Shown here: positions 24,899-33,928 of the stretch, piece after piece
Numbering within the stretch: the first letter of the stretch is position 1
How the letters are laid out: every line of letters begins with the position of its first letter
Origin: an uncultured Lactobacillus sp.
Lineage (GTDB): Bacteria; Bacillota; Bacilli; Lactobacillales; Lactobacillaceae
Assembly: GCA_937874695.1 (NCBI GenBank)
Contig: CALNAJ010000028.1
Coordinates: 62,001 to 126,000, forward strand
Direction of reading: 5' to 3'
DNA length: 64,000 bases
Notes under the pieces: generated by a model
Database searches by the model: none
What the model was told of the DNA's origin: nothing
The model's input: the letters and a program-made list of their open reading frames with translations, nothing else
Translations under genes and position numbers: made by a program

Positions 24899-25753
24899 CT
24901 AGTCCAACACCTGCACGCCGACCCCAATTAAGCCCGGGCCCGTATGGACGCCTAGTGCCGGTGACACGTCGCCAGCATACCATTCCAGAACGTCGGGATG
25001 GGCGGCCTTTAACTTTTCAAGGACAGATGCCCGCAGCTCCGGGTTCACCCCATCACAAACGGCGACGTTGACCCGCTTGGCATCGCCAATGGCATCATCA
25101 ACTAACGCCAATAACTTCGTGATCGTCCGCTTTTCACCGCGAACCTTGGCGATCGGGTAATAGATTCCCTCTTCGTCACAAGAAATAATGGGCTTCACGT
25201 TCAGCAAAGTTCCGGCCATGCCGGCAACCTTGCCGATCCGACCACCCGCCTGTAAGTATTTCAGGGATGGCACATAGAAGAAGACTTTCGTCTGCGCTGT
25301 CACCCGTTCCACCTCATCCACGATCTCCTGGAACGACTTCCCAGCAGATCGCAGAGAAGCGGCGTAAATGGCCGCGAAACCACTGCCGATTCCCACACTT
25401 CGGGTGTTGACCACATGGACCGTTAAGTCCGTGTCAGCGGCCAGCAATTGCGTTTCCTGATACGTTCCAGAAAGGCCTGCCGAAATGCAGACGGCGATGA
25501 CGTGGGTGTAGCCGGACGCCTGAATCCGTTCCAGAGCTTCCATAATATGCTTCCCTGTGGGACTCGCTGTCGTCGCTTTCTCCGTCGCCTGTCGCCGGTA
25601 GAATTCTGCTGGTGTAATCGTTACCCGATCCTCGTAGGCGCGGTCCCGAAAAATAACGTTCATTGGCATCAGAGCCATGTCTGCCGCTTCCAGAACAGCC
25701 GCCGGAACGTCAGAACATGAGTCCACTAAAATTGCAATTTTCTCTTGTGGCAT
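24899..25753 (-). CDS. DegV family fatty-acid binding protein
   Basis: A 284-residue DegV protein. Family members (FakB) hold a fatty acid for phosphorylation by FakA so that exogenous fatty acids enter lipid synthesis. Seen are the N-terminal ILVDSCSDVP strand-loop, the ATASPTG-type loop that contacts the carboxylate (TTASPTGKHIMEAL), AVCISAGLSGTYQ, and YLQAGGRIGKVAG before the second domain. The length is normal. The start is ATG 25753 behind GAGG. Monocistronic; no fakA is adjacent. Confidence 0.9.
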   Translation of the reverse strand: MPQEKIAILVDSCSDVPAAVLEAADMALMPMNVIFRDRAYEDRVTITPAEFYRRQATEKATTASPTGKHIMEALERIQASGYTHVIAVCISAGLSGTYQETQLLAADTDLTVHVVNTRSVGIGSGFAAIYAASLRSAGKSFQEIVDEVERVTAQTKVFFYVPSLKYLQAGGRIGKVAGMAGTLLNVKPIISCDEEGIYYPIAKVRGEKRTITKLLALVDDAIGDAKRVNVAVCDGVNPELRASVLEKLKAAHPDVLEWYAGDVSPALGVHTGPGLIGVGVQVLD

Positions 25754-26192
25754 GGGTGTTACCTCGTTTCTCCTAGTATCGTTCTTGGATAATAATCGTT
25801 ATTATAACGCAATTATCTAGTTTTGGGAACTAGGTCATCTGCTGTTAGTTCCATATGTACCCTTACTAAGCCCTAAACTTGCATCTGTTAAGCCAGCAGA
25901 AAAGTTGATTTACGTGTAACCTAAATATAGCCGAAAAAAATTTTTTTCTGTTAAAATTAAGCCGTAACTAATTCTGATATTAGTCCCGCATACACGACCA
26001 ATCCTGGTTTCGGCAAGTCACGTCACTTTGAGTAACACTTCACACAGTCAATCACTGCAACCATGAAACCGGCACCACGCCGTTACGCGTCCTCTGGAGC
26101 ACGTACTTTTAAAGCATTTTTACACTGACAAGAAAAAGGCTTCTACTTATACAAATATTTTTTTGGAGAGCCAAAACTTCAGCCTGGTAAGG
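25754..26192. other. Intergenic stretch, no gene seen
   Basis: Between the divergent degV and mntH genes. A possible stem, GGAACTA/TAGTTCC, lies at about 25828-25850. I see no reading frame or named motif. Confidence 0.35.
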
Positions 26193-26220
26193 TTGACATT
26201 GCGGTCAGATAGCCTATACT
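26193..26220 (+). promoter_or_regulatory. mntH promoter
   Basis: A perfect TTGACA (26193-26198) and TATACT (26215-26220) are separated by 16 bases. This leaves a 5' leader of about 145 nt, in which I find no yybP-ykoY (manganese) riboswitch core and no clear MntR palindrome. Confidence 0.7.
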
Positions 26221-26372
26221 TACGTTTGGAAATGAAGTGAGTGATCGACATCAGTTTTCCGATTTTGCTCTTATTTGCACCATCTATTACTGGTTCCGAC
26301 CACGTACTTACCAGGAAAGACAGAAGTCACTTGACTACCTGAATTTCTAAGCCAATAGAAAAGAGGGATTTT

Positions 26373-27752
26373 ATGAAAAATCATGAAACCGACCCAAAGT
26401 CTAAGCACCATATGATTGGATCCACTGGTTCTAACCAGAAGAGTCTCGACGAAGTCAACGGTACCGTTGAAGTGCCGCAAAACGCAGGGTTCTGGAGAAC
26501 CTTAATGGCCTATACAGGCCCCGGTGCGTTAATTGCCGTGGGGTATATGGACCCCGGGAACTGGATCACGTCAATCGCCGGTGGTGCGCAGTACAAGTAC
26601 GCACTGCTAACCGTTGTTCTGTTATCCAGTCTGGTTGCCATGTTGTTACAAGCCATGTCGGCACGGTTGGGGATTGTTACGGGTAAGGATCTCGCGCAAT
26701 TGACGCGAGAACGTACCGGTAAGAAGACCGGACTGTTCCTCTGGATCATCACTGAATTAGCCATTATGGCCACGGATGTCGCCGAAATTATCGGGTCCGC
26801 GATTGCCTTAAAATTATTATTCGGTTTCCCATTGATTGTGGGGCTGATTATCACCGCCGCTGACGTTTTGATTCTGTTAGTTCTGATGAAGTTGGGCTTC
26901 CGTAAGATTGAAGCCATTGTGGCCACACTGGTTGCCGTCATCCTCTTCGTGTTCTTATATGAAGTGGTCCTCGCCAAGCCAGAAGTCACTCAGATGTTAG
27001 AGGGTTACATTCCTTCTAGTGCTATCGTGACGAATCACGGGATGCTCTACCTGACCTTAGGGATCGTCGGTGCGACGGTCATGCCCCATGATTTGTACCT
27101 GGGGTCATCAATTTCACAAACGCGGAACTTCGACCGTAGCGACCGTAAGAGTGTTGCCAAAGCCATCAAGTTCACCACAATTGATTCCAACATTCAATTA
27201 ACGATTGCATTTGTCGTCAACAGTCTCTTACTGATTTTAGGGGCCGCCTTGTTCTTCGGTACCAACAGTAACCTGGGACACTTCGTTGACTTGTTCAACG
27301 CCTTGAGCGACAACCAAGTCGTCGGTGCCATCGCCAGTCCAATTCTCAGTATGTTGTTCGCTTTAGCCCTGTTAGCTTCTGGGCAAAGTTCAACCATTAC
27401 CGGGACGTTAGCTGGACAGATCATCATGGAAGGGTTCATCAACCTGAAGATGCCGCTTTGGGCACAACGGTTGCTGACTCGGTTACTCTCCGTGACGCCA
27501 GTTATCATCTTCGCCATCATCTACCATGGTAATGAAGCGAAGATTGAAGAGCTGCTGACATCATCGCAGGTCTTCCTAAGCATCGCGTTACCATTTGCCA
27601 TGATTCCGCTGGTACTGTTCACCAGTAACAAGGAGCTGATGGGTGAATTCGTCAACAAGACCTGGTCTAAGGTCGTGGGATGGATCATCGCTGTCATTCT
27701 GATTATCTTGAACATTTACTTGATTCTAAATACACTGGGCATTACCGCCTAG
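26373..27752 (+). CDS. mntH: Nramp-family manganese/divalent metal transporter
   Basis: A 459-residue proton-coupled Nramp transporter with 11 helices, importing Mn2+ (and Fe2+). Metal-binding motifs are intact: DPGNW in helix 1 (GYMDPGNWITSIAGG) and MPH in helix 6 (GATVMPHDLYLGSS). The N-terminal 38 residues are hydrophilic and variable. The ATG at 26373 follows AGAGGG. Lactobacilli accumulate manganese as a superoxide scavenger, and an Nramp protein (HitA) has been linked with hop tolerance in L. brevis. Own promoter and terminator. Confidence 0.93.
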   Translation: MKNHETDPKSKHHMIGSTGSNQKSLDEVNGTVEVPQNAGFWRTLMAYTGPGALIAVGYMDPGNWITSIAGGAQYKYALLTVVLLSSLVAMLLQAMSARLGIVTGKDLAQLTRERTGKKTGLFLWIITELAIMATDVAEIIGSAIALKLLFGFPLIVGLIITAADVLILLVLMKLGFRKIEAIVATLVAVILFVFLYEVVLAKPEVTQMLEGYIPSSAIVTNHGMLYLTLGIVGATVMPHDLYLGSSISQTRNFDRSDRKSVAKAIKFTTIDSNIQLTIAFVVNSLLLILGAALFFGTNSNLGHFVDLFNALSDNQVVGAIASPILSMLFALALLASGQSSTITGTLAGQIIMEGFINLKMPLWAQRLLTRLLSVTPVIIFAIIYHGNEAKIEELLTSSQVFLSIALPFAMIPLVLFTSNKELMGEFVNKTWSKVVGWIIAVILIILNIYLILNTLGITA

Positions 27753-27756
27753 AACT

Positions 27757-27789
27757 GACACTCGACTTGCAAAGGTCGGGTGTTTTTTT
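27757..27789 (+). terminator. mntH terminator
   Basis: CACTCGAC (27759-27766) pairs with GTCGGGTG (27775-27782) and is followed by seven T residues. Confidence 0.9.
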
Positions 27790-27885
27790 GACTTCTGCGA
27801 GAACAGCGGGTATAACTAAATCTATACTTGGTGGTTTTATCAATCTGCATGGCCACCTAATCTCTTGCAGAGCGAGGTGTTTCCC

Positions 27886-28431
27886 GTGAAATCCAACTTC
27901 CTAACAACCCTACGGACCCATCTCATGACCCCCGTGGTTGCCGATGCCCCGGCCCTATACGCCCTGATCGATGCAGACCGTGAGAATCTGGCGCGGTGGA
28001 TGCCCCGCACGGCCAGCCTCAAATCGGTGGAAGATGAAGCGGCCTACTTGTTTCGTTCCCAAGAACGCATCGCCAACAACCAATTCTGGCTAGCTGTTAT
28101 CTGGGTTGGCAATCGACCAGCCGGAACCATCGACCTCCACAACTTTAAAGACGGTCATGCCGAGATTGGTTACTGGCTGGGACGCGACTTCCGCGGCCGC
28201 GGTATTATGACACACGTCTTGGGCATTGTCGAAGAAGTAGCTTTCAGTCAACTGGACCTTCACCAGCTGGAATTGATTATTGCCACAGCCAATACGTCCA
28301 GCCGCGCCGTGGCCCAACGCCGTGGGTTCCATCAAGACGGTATTCTGCGAGAACACCTGTTAACAGCCAACGGTGACTATGATGACGCCGTCGTCTATAC
28401 CAAGCTGGCTCGCGAATTTAAGTCATCTTAG
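27886..28431 (+). CDS. GNAT acetyltransferase, RimJ/RimL type
   Basis: A 181-residue acetyltransferase similar to RimL-type enzymes that acetylate N-termini of ribosomal proteins or small amines. Features are the N-terminal LIDADRENLARWMPR motif, IGYWLGRDFRGRGIMT with the acetyl-CoA loop R-x-x-G-R-G, and a C-terminal VAQRRGFHQDGILRE. I chose the GTG at 27886, seven bases after GAGG. Directly after its stop, in the same frame, 22 further codons repeat a diverged version of its own C-terminus (see 28432). Confidence 0.85.
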   Translation: MKSNFLTTLRTHLMTPVVADAPALYALIDADRENLARWMPRTASLKSVEDEAAYLFRSQERIANNQFWLAVIWVGNRPAGTIDLHNFKDGHAEIGYWLGRDFRGRGIMTHVLGIVEEVAFSQLDLHQLELIIATANTSSRAVAQRRGFHQDGILREHLLTANGDYDDAVVYTKLAREFKSS

Positions 28432-28497
28432 ACAAGCGATGGCAGCTACCAGGACGCCGTAATCTACTCAAAATTGGCTGACGAATTCGAAGCTTAA
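28432..28497 (+). pseudogene. C-terminal remnant of a duplicated acetyltransferase
   Basis: The 22 codons after the acetyltransferase stop read SDGSYQDAVIYSKLADEFEA, a clear paralogue of the preceding gene's ending NGDYDDAVVYTKLAREFKSS, and end in TAA. They are in the same frame. The simplest explanation is a former tandem pair collapsed by recombination, leaving one gene and the tail of the second. Confidence 0.7.
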
Positions 28498-28506
28498 TTG
28501 CATTTT

Positions 28507-28543
28507 AAAAGGGAACTGCACACCGAAGCGCAGTTCCCTTTTT
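28507..28543. terminator. Terminator between the acetyltransferase and SDR genes
   Basis: AAAAGGGAACTGC pairs with GCAGTTCCCTTTT; flanking A and T runs allow action on both convergent transcripts. Confidence 0.85.
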
Positions 28544-28565
28544 AAAATCTATTTCAGTTTATACT

Positions 28566-29315
28566 TTAAGCGCGTTGACCACCGTCGACCGTGAATTCTG
28601 CCCCGTTAGCGAAGCTAGATTCATCGCTACCCAGGTAGACACAGACTTCACCAATGTCTTGTGGCTTGCCTAAATGACCAACCGGCACCGTCTTCACGAT
28701 AGCATCGCGGGCAGCTTCGGGAATGATCGCCGTATCGATCCAGCCGGGATGAACGGAGTTAACCCGGATGTCGATCCCACGTTGGGCTAGGTTCAAGGCC
28801 GTTGCGTGGCTTAACATCCGACTCCCACCCTTACTTGCGGAGTAGGCTGGGGCTAATGGCAACCCAACCAGACCGGCAACGGAGGACACATTGATGATGG
28901 ACCCCTTGGCGTCGTTAGTCTTTTGCATCGCCTTGATCCCGGCCTTTTCACCCAAGAAGTTCGCCGTCAGGTTAATGTCGATAACCTTCTGCCAGTCTTC
29001 CAATGACAGGTCTTCAATGGCACTGTTGACGCCACCAATACCGGCGTTGTTGACTAAGATATCCAGCTTGCCAAATTTAGCGATCGTGGCATCGATAACC
29101 TTCTGCCAATCCGCTTCCTTGGCAACATCTTGTTGGACGAAGAGACTCACGTCGTCCCCAAACTTTTCAACGGCAGCGTGACCACCATCGACGTTATGGT
29201 TAGCGGTAACCACGACCTTGGCACCCTCCCGAACGTAGCATTCAGCGATACCTAATCCAATACCAGCGACCCCGCCGGTAATAATCGCAACTTTACCCTT
29301 TAAACGATCTGACAT
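28566..29315 (-). CDS. SDR family oxidoreductase
   Basis: A 249-residue classical short-chain dehydrogenase. It shows the cofactor motif TGGVAGIG (residues 13-20), NNAG at about 90, the catalytic Ser in NVSSVAG, the Tyr-x-x-x-Lys in AYSASKGG, and the ending GAEFTVDGGQRA. It is related to the adh at 493 but is not the same enzyme: it lacks the Arg after the second strand (TANHNVDGG) and the C-terminal Gln. The substrate is probably a secondary alcohol or ketone. Monocistronic. Confidence 0.88.
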   Translation of the reverse strand: MSDRLKGKVAIITGGVAGIGLGIAECYVREGAKVVVTANHNVDGGHAAVEKFGDDVSLFVQQDVAKEADWQKVIDATIAKFGKLDILVNNAGIGGVNSAIEDLSLEDWQKVIDINLTANFLGEKAGIKAMQKTNDAKGSIINVSSVAGLVGLPLAPAYSASKGGSRMLSHATALNLAQRGIDIRVNSVHPGWIDTAIIPEAARDAIVKTVPVGHLGKPQDIGEVCVYLGSDESSFANGAEFTVDGGQRA

Positions 29316-29446
29316 CTTAAATCATCCTTTCACCATTTACTATTGTTCAGAATATCACATTACGTAAACGGAAGAAAATAATTTGCCTGAATAATTGCGG
29401 CCCTGCATTTGCCAAAGAGTGGGACAAAAGGTGGTTATCAGTTTTA

Positions 29447-29497
29447 AGCGGAACCGGCTGCCTTTTGGCGCACGTTTCGACCATATAAAATGGCACA
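29447..29497 (+). repeat. 50-nt repeat E, copy 1
   Basis: A segment of about 50 bases, containing GGCTGCCTTTTGGCGCACG and TTTCGACCATATAAAATG, recurs on the other strand at 50506-50555 with two differences. Upstream, GGGACAAAA (29421-29429) is complementary to TTTTGTCCC (29513-29521), so the unit may form one long hairpin of about 105 nt around the repeat. It is followed at once by a terminator stem. Confidence 0.6.
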
Positions 29498-29528
29498 AAA
29501 AAGGGCCTGGGGTTTTGTCCCGGGCCCT
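29495..29528. terminator. Terminator after the aldehyde dehydrogenase gene
   Basis: GGGCCTGG and CCCGGGCCC arms (29503-29527) are followed on the reverse strand by six T residues. Confidence 0.8.
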
Positions 29529-29536
29529 AAACTCAC

Positions 29537-30952
29537 TTAAAATTTATGCGGTAAGACTAACGCACCAAACTCGTTTTCGTTTGGCCGTTCACGCTTAACC
29601 ACCAATTCCTGATTAACGAAACTGGAAATCCCAGTCTCTCCAAGTTCTCGACCGAACCCAGACTTCTTCACCCCACCAAATTCCAACTCTGGCAGAGAAC
29701 TGAAGAAGGTATTGACGAAGACCATACCAGTCTCAATCTGAGAAGCCAATTCTGCACCGTATTCGGCGCTACCAGCAAAGACGATACCGCCCAAGCCGTA
29801 ATCGGAGTCATTGGCTAACGCGACTGCCTCGGCATCATCCTTAACCTTGTAAACCTGAGCAACGGGGCCAAACATTTCCTTACCATATGCCGGATTATCC
29901 TTGGTGATATCCGTCAGGATGGTTGGCATAAAGAATTGCCCCTCATCGTCGATCGGTTCGTGGACGTAGTAAGCCGTTGCGCCACCTGCCAAGGCTGTGT
30001 CGACCTGCGCCTGGAGATGTTCCTTAGCCTTCTTGGAGTTCACAGGTGCCAGCGTGGTTTCTGGATCCATTGGATCACCCATCTTCACGCTAGAGAAGGC
30101 ATCCTTCAACGCTGCTAGCAGCTCATCGTAATTGTTTTCGGTGACGATAAACCGCTTGGAAGACGTGCAGACCTGCCCGGCATTGTAGAGCCGTGCCCGC
30201 GGTGCAATCGCTGTCACATCAGCCATATTGGCATCATGTGCGACGATAAAGGCATCGGTCCCACCGAGTTCCATCGTATTCTTCTTCAAATACTTACCGG
30301 CAACTTCGGCGACCGCGACACCACCACGTTCCGAACCGGTGAGAGCGACCCCTTGAACCCGCTTGTCAGCGACCACCTGTGAGACTTGGTCATAAGACAG
30401 GAAGAGATTGGTCAACGCACCATCAGGGGCCCCAGCCCGCCGCACAGCGTCCTCAAATGCCAGCGCAGAAGCTGGCGTGATGGCCGCGTGCTTGAAGACG
30501 ATTGGATCACCGACCGCAAAGTTGGGCGCGAAGATCCGCATCATTTGATAATAGGGGAAGTTCCACGGTTCCACGGCCATCAGAACACCTAGCGGATGAT
30601 TTTCCAGTTGCGCGTCACCGGCAATCGTGTCGATAGCCCGTGGCTTCAGAAGTTCCTCGGCGTGGTCAGCATAATATTCTGCGATTTCCGCACACAACAA
30701 CACTTCTCCTTGGGCTTCCACAAAGAGTTTACCCATATCGACGGTCAAAACCTTGGCTAAACTATCCGTCTCATCTTTGAAGAGTTGCGCAAGTTTACGT
30801 AACACGGGAATTCGGGTGGCTACCGGATCATTCCGCCACTTTTTATACAGGGCCTGCGCCTTAGCGAGACTCTCCTCAACGTACTCTGGCGTTGCATCAT
30901 CATAAGTTTTGACAACCTCGTTGGTATAAGGATTGGTCGTTTGATAAGCCAT
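29537..30952 (-). CDS. Aldehyde dehydrogenase, succinate-semialdehyde type
   Basis: A 471-residue NAD(P)-dependent aldehyde dehydrogenase. Landmarks are VEPWNFPYYQ with the catalytic Asn, LTGSERGG in the cofactor site, MELGGTDAFIV with the general-base Glu, and NAGQVCTSSKRFIV with the nucleophilic Cys. Similarity is best to the succinate-semialdehyde (GabD/YneI) branch, though lactobacillus members may act on other aldehydes. The ATG at 30952 is nine bases after AGGAGG; upstream in-frame codons are not used. The TetR gene on the same strand upstream is a plausible regulator. Confidence 0.88.
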   Translation of the reverse strand: MAYQTTNPYTNEVVKTYDDATPEYVEESLAKAQALYKKWRNDPVATRIPVLRKLAQLFKDETDSLAKVLTVDMGKLFVEAQGEVLLCAEIAEYYADHAEELLKPRAIDTIAGDAQLENHPLGVLMAVEPWNFPYYQMMRIFAPNFAVGDPIVFKHAAITPASALAFEDAVRRAGAPDGALTNLFLSYDQVSQVVADKRVQGVALTGSERGGVAVAEVAGKYLKKNTMELGGTDAFIVAHDANMADVTAIAPRARLYNAGQVCTSSKRFIVTENNYDELLAALKDAFSSVKMGDPMDPETTLAPVNSKKAKEHLQAQVDTALAGGATAYYVHEPIDDEGQFFMPTILTDITKDNPAYGKEMFGPVAQVYKVKDDAEAVALANDSDYGLGGIVFAGSAEYGAELASQIETGMVFVNTFFSSLPELEFGGVKKSGFGRELGETGISSFVNQELVVKRERPNENEFGALVLPHKF

Positions 30953-31183
30953 AATGTTCGTCCTCCTGTCGGAATTCTTCACATTCACAATGTAACCCTT
31001 TACAAAAGATACTATACCCGCATAAACGGTGAAATACCAGCAGTTAGATTGTGATAATTCCGGCATGCTTGGCTTGTGAATTTACGCATTTATTCTGTCA
31101 CTTCACAATTGACAGTTCTGTCGCAAATTCTTCTTCCTCTTGTGTACAAAAAAATATGTAGTCGCATTCATCGCCACAAGAGC

Positions 31184-31236
31184 AAAAAAAAAACGGTTAA
31201 CCCAAACTGACCGAATCCAGTCTGCATCATCCGTTT
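31184..31236 (-). terminator. Terminator after the TetR gene
   Basis: ACGG/CCGT outer arms with a CAGACTG/GGTCAGTTTG-like inner helix, followed on the reverse strand by ten T residues. Confidence 0.65.
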
Positions 31237-31248
31237 TGACCTTACACT

Positions 31249-31815
31249 TTAGCTTAACTTCCAACGGTCTAGAATCCCGTTGAACAGGCGGTTAGCCGTC
31301 GTCATTTGATCGAGGACCGTCCGGGGACTTGCGGTAAAGTTATCGTTCGCCCACTTATTAATAATTCCCAACGCGCCAGCAGCAATAAACTCTGCCGACG
31401 TGTCGATCACGTCTTCCTTTAAGTAACGGTACTCGGGCATTGCGTGGAGCAAAATTGACAATCGTGAAGCCACAAATTCATTCATTGATTGACGCCAAAC
31501 GCCATCGTCATAGGGATAAGCGTTCAGGAAAATCTTAGAATTATCAGCGATCCGTTCCAACAATTGAATCGTTGCCGGTCGCCAGTTCTCTAAGGTCAAA
31601 GCTACGGGTTGTTCATGACGTGGTGCTTCAACGATAAAGTGTTGATAGACAAAGTTCAACAATTCATATTTATCGGCAAAGTAGTAATAGAACGTCTTTC
31701 GGTGAACTTCCGCTTCGTCCGCAATCTCACGGACTGTAATCTTATCAAACGTATTGTGGTTCAACAACGAAGCCAAGGCCTCCGCAATTCGCTCCTTAGT
31801 TTCCGATGCAGCCAT
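31249..31815 (-). CDS. TetR-family transcriptional regulator
   Basis: A 188-residue TetR-type repressor. The N-terminal helix-turn-helix is KITVREIADEAEVHRKTFYYYF, written here as ITVREIADEAEVHRKT followed by FYYYFADKYEL. The ligand domain contains a long C-terminal helical part (TetR_C_DhaS-like). The start at 31815 follows GGAGG at seven bases. Upstream there are two small palindromes (TCTTCTAGTGAGAAGA at about 31933 and TTTTCGCGAAAA at 31954) that could be its own operators. Confidence 0.85.
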   Translation of the reverse strand: MAASETKERIAEALASLLNHNTFDKITVREIADEAEVHRKTFYYYFADKYELLNFVYQHFIVEAPRHEQPVALTLENWRPATIQLLERIADNSKIFLNAYPYDDGVWRQSMNEFVASRLSILLHAMPEYRYLKEDVIDTSAEFIAAGALGIINKWANDNFTASPRTVLDQMTTANRLFNGILDRWKLS

Positions 31816-31862
31816 CGTGATACCTCCAATCATTCACACAACATTTTATTTATGTTTTGTGC

Positions 31863-31895
31863 GTTACTAGCATTCCCCCCCTGGAAGCTAGTAAC
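31863..31895 (+). other. Hairpin with C7 loop
   Basis: GTTACTAGC (31863-31871) pairs perfectly with GCTAGTAAC (31887-31895) around a 15-base loop containing seven C residues. On the other strand the loop is G7 and lies in the leader of the TetR gene. It shares GTTACTAGC with candidate RNA 2. Confidence 0.5.
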
Positions 31896-32114
31896 CTTAA
31901 CTAACATCCCAAGCTGACTAAAATTATACGCGTCTTCTAGTGAGAAGAAACCCTTTTCGCGAAAAAATGTCAGTTCATTGTTGAGTAGTTAGACCTATCA
32001 ACAATACTATCAATTTAGTTTTTGAACAAAATTGATTATAGCATATCTACCGATACATTGTACGATACTTTTGTGCACAATAGGTAAGAAATCCGTAAAT
32101 TTTTTGAAAAATGC

Positions 32115-32642
32115 CTAATTTTTTTCGAGAACTACCCGCTCGGTTGTCATCGCCAGACTTCCCTCAAGCCGTAACAGCGATTTTTTCCGAGTCAGTCCAC
32201 CGGCGTAACCAACTAAATCACCCGTTTGCCCCACAATTCGATGACACGGAATCACTAGACTAATCGGGTTATGACCGACCGCATTGCCCATGGCACGGGC
32301 TCCAGGATTGTGACCGATCATTGGGGTCACCAATGTTGCCAATTCACTATAGGTTCGAACTTCGCCATATGGAATTGTTCGTAACACTGACCAGACAGCC
32401 TGACGAAGCACCGTTCCAGTCGGTCGGACCGGGAAATCTACCGTTGGCCGCTGTCCGTCAAAGTAGGCCGTCAGCCAATCTGTCAACGCGCTAAAGACTG
32501 GTGCATCCCCCAGCGACGTATCGGTTGCTAGCGTGCTCCCGTAATAACGTTGGTCGGTAAACCACAGACCAGTAACCGCATCGCCATCGCTGGCTGCTGT
32601 AATCGCTCCCAATGGCGTCATAAGTTGCTTCTGTCGCATCAT
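32115..32642 (-). CDS. ogt: Methylated-DNA--protein-cysteine methyltransferase
   Basis: A 175-residue suicide enzyme that removes methyl from O6-methylguanine. The acceptor Cys133 is in IPCHRIVG, preceded by the helix-turn-helix region with the Arg finger (GARAMGNAVGHNP) and the TIPYGEVRTYSELA segment. Length and order are typical of Ogt. The ATG at 32642 lies just behind GGGTGAT. Monocistronic, followed by a strong terminator shared with the next gene. Confidence 0.92.
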   Translation of the reverse strand: MMRQKQLMTPLGAITAASDGDAVTGLWFTDQRYYGSTLATDTSLGDAPVFSALTDWLTAYFDGQRPTVDFPVRPTGTVLRQAVWSVLRTIPYGEVRTYSELATLVTPMIGHNPGARAMGNAVGHNPISLVIPCHRIVGQTGDLVGYAGGLTRKKSLLRLEGSLAMTTERVVLEKN

Positions 32643-32671
32643 TTATCACCCTTTTTGCTTATTTTAGCATT

Positions 32672-32709
32672 AAAAAAGCGGGTAGGCTAATATTGCCTAC
32701 TCGCTTTTT
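32672..32709. terminator. Bidirectional terminator between ogt and ndh
   Basis: AAAAAGCGNGTAGGC pairs with GCCTACNCGCTTTTT around a 7-base loop. It ends the NDH-2 transcript on the reverse strand. Confidence 0.85.
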
Positions 32710-32725
32710 GAAAGTTGTCCAATTT

Positions 32726-33928
32726 TTAGTGATAGAGATCGAACCGACCCTTACTGAAGACGGTGCTCAAGTGAGCACTCTCCAGGATGGAACGATCAGT
32801 AATGACCTTCTTCAGCGCAGAAGCTGGATACCCTTTGACCTTCCGCTTATTGCTAAAGATCTCACCGATACCATCCCGGTCACTCAGTGAAGCAACTGTG
32901 CCGACTGACTTGTAGACGAACGGCCGTGTCTCGTGGCCGCGTAACTGCAAACCAATATTTTTAGCAGCCTGCGCACCAGCGGCCAACGCAATCTGTGCGG
33001 TCGTTGGGTAAGGCCGGTTGCTCTCAGCATCCATGACGGCCGCAACGTCCCCAACCACGTAGACTTCAGGATGGCCTTCGAGCGACAGATCATCCTTAAC
33101 CACGATTCGATTCCGCCGTTGTTCAAAGCCCGAATCGGCAATGACGTGCGAGCCACTGACCCCGACCGTCCACACGATGGTGTTAGCTGGCTGCTCGTGT
33201 TCTTCATCGTTACTGTCACTATAAACCACAATGCCAGGTTTGATTTCTTTGATATTCGACCCCAATCTCATTTCCACATCGTGCTTAGCCATAAAGCGCA
33301 TCGCATACTCTGCCAGTGACTTATCAAACATCGGCAAAATGGCTGGCGATCGTTCCAAACAGACCAACTTAATTTCCGGCGTATTGTAGCGTGTCTGGAG
33401 TTTTGGCAGAGACTGCGTCAATTCCCCTAATAGCTCGATTCCGGTGAAACCAGCCCCACAGACAGCCACTGTCAGGTCGTTAGGGTCTTGCGTCTGGGCG
33501 TACCCTTTGACCTTATCCTCAATATGCCGGTAAACGGCTTCGGAAGTCTTCAGATCATCCATCGGTAGTGCATTTTCTTCCGCACCCTTGAGGCCAAAGG
33601 TTTCGGTCTGGAAACCCAATGCTAGGACTAAATAGTCATACGTGATTGGCTCATGATTTTTCAGGGTGACTTGCTTCTGGTCCACATCAACGTTGGTCAC
33701 GCTATCTTGAATGAAGTTAACTCGATTACCGATTACATCGTTGATTTCATAGGTAATCCGTTCCGGAGCAATTGTTCCGGCCGCAACCTCGTGGAGATTG
33801 GTTTTTTCCGCGTGCGTCCCCGTCTTATCGACCAAAATGATCTCATCGTCGCTCGGAACCTCACGTTGTAAAAACTTAATAGCCCGCATGCCTGCATAGC
33901 CACCGCCTAGAACTAAAACCGTTGCCAT
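32726..33928 (-). CDS. ndh: Type II NADH dehydrogenase
   Basis: A 400-residue membrane-associated flavoprotein that passes electrons from NADH to menaquinone without pumping protons. It has the FAD motif VLGGGYAGMRA, the NADH motif CGAGFTGIELLGEL, and AGAQAAKNI near the quinone site. The ATG at 33928 follows AAGGGG at nine bases; a longer in-frame extension upstream has no site. A -10 box (TATAAT on the reverse strand at 34081-34086) implies a leader of about 150 nt that contains a C6/G6 tract at 34028-34033. In lactobacilli the enzyme supports haem-dependent respiration or extracellular electron transfer. Confidence 0.9.
   Translation of the reverse strand: MATVLVLGGGYAGMRAIKFLQREVPSDDEIILVDKTGTHAEKTNLHEVAAGTIAPERITYEINDVIGNRVNFIQDSVTNVDVDQKQVTLKNHEPITYDYLVLALGFQTETFGLKGAEENALPMDDLKTSEAVYRHIEDKVKGYAQTQDPNDLTVAVCGAGFTGIELLGELTQSLPKLQTRYNTPEIKLVCLERSPAILPMFDKSLAEYAMRFMAKHDVEMRLGSNIKEIKPGIVVYSDSNDEEHEQPANTIVWTVGVSGSHVIADSGFEQRRNRIVVKDDLSLEGHPEVYVVGDVAAVMDAESNRPYPTTAQIALAAGAQAAKNIGLQLRGHETRPFVYKSVGTVASLSDRDGIGEIFSNKRKVKGYPASALKKVITDRSILESAHLSTVFSKGRFDLYH

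Noticed and set aside
26227..26372. A manganese (yybP-ykoY) riboswitch in the mntH leader
   Set aside because: The conserved loop sequences of that riboswitch are absent; only an unremarkable leader is seen.
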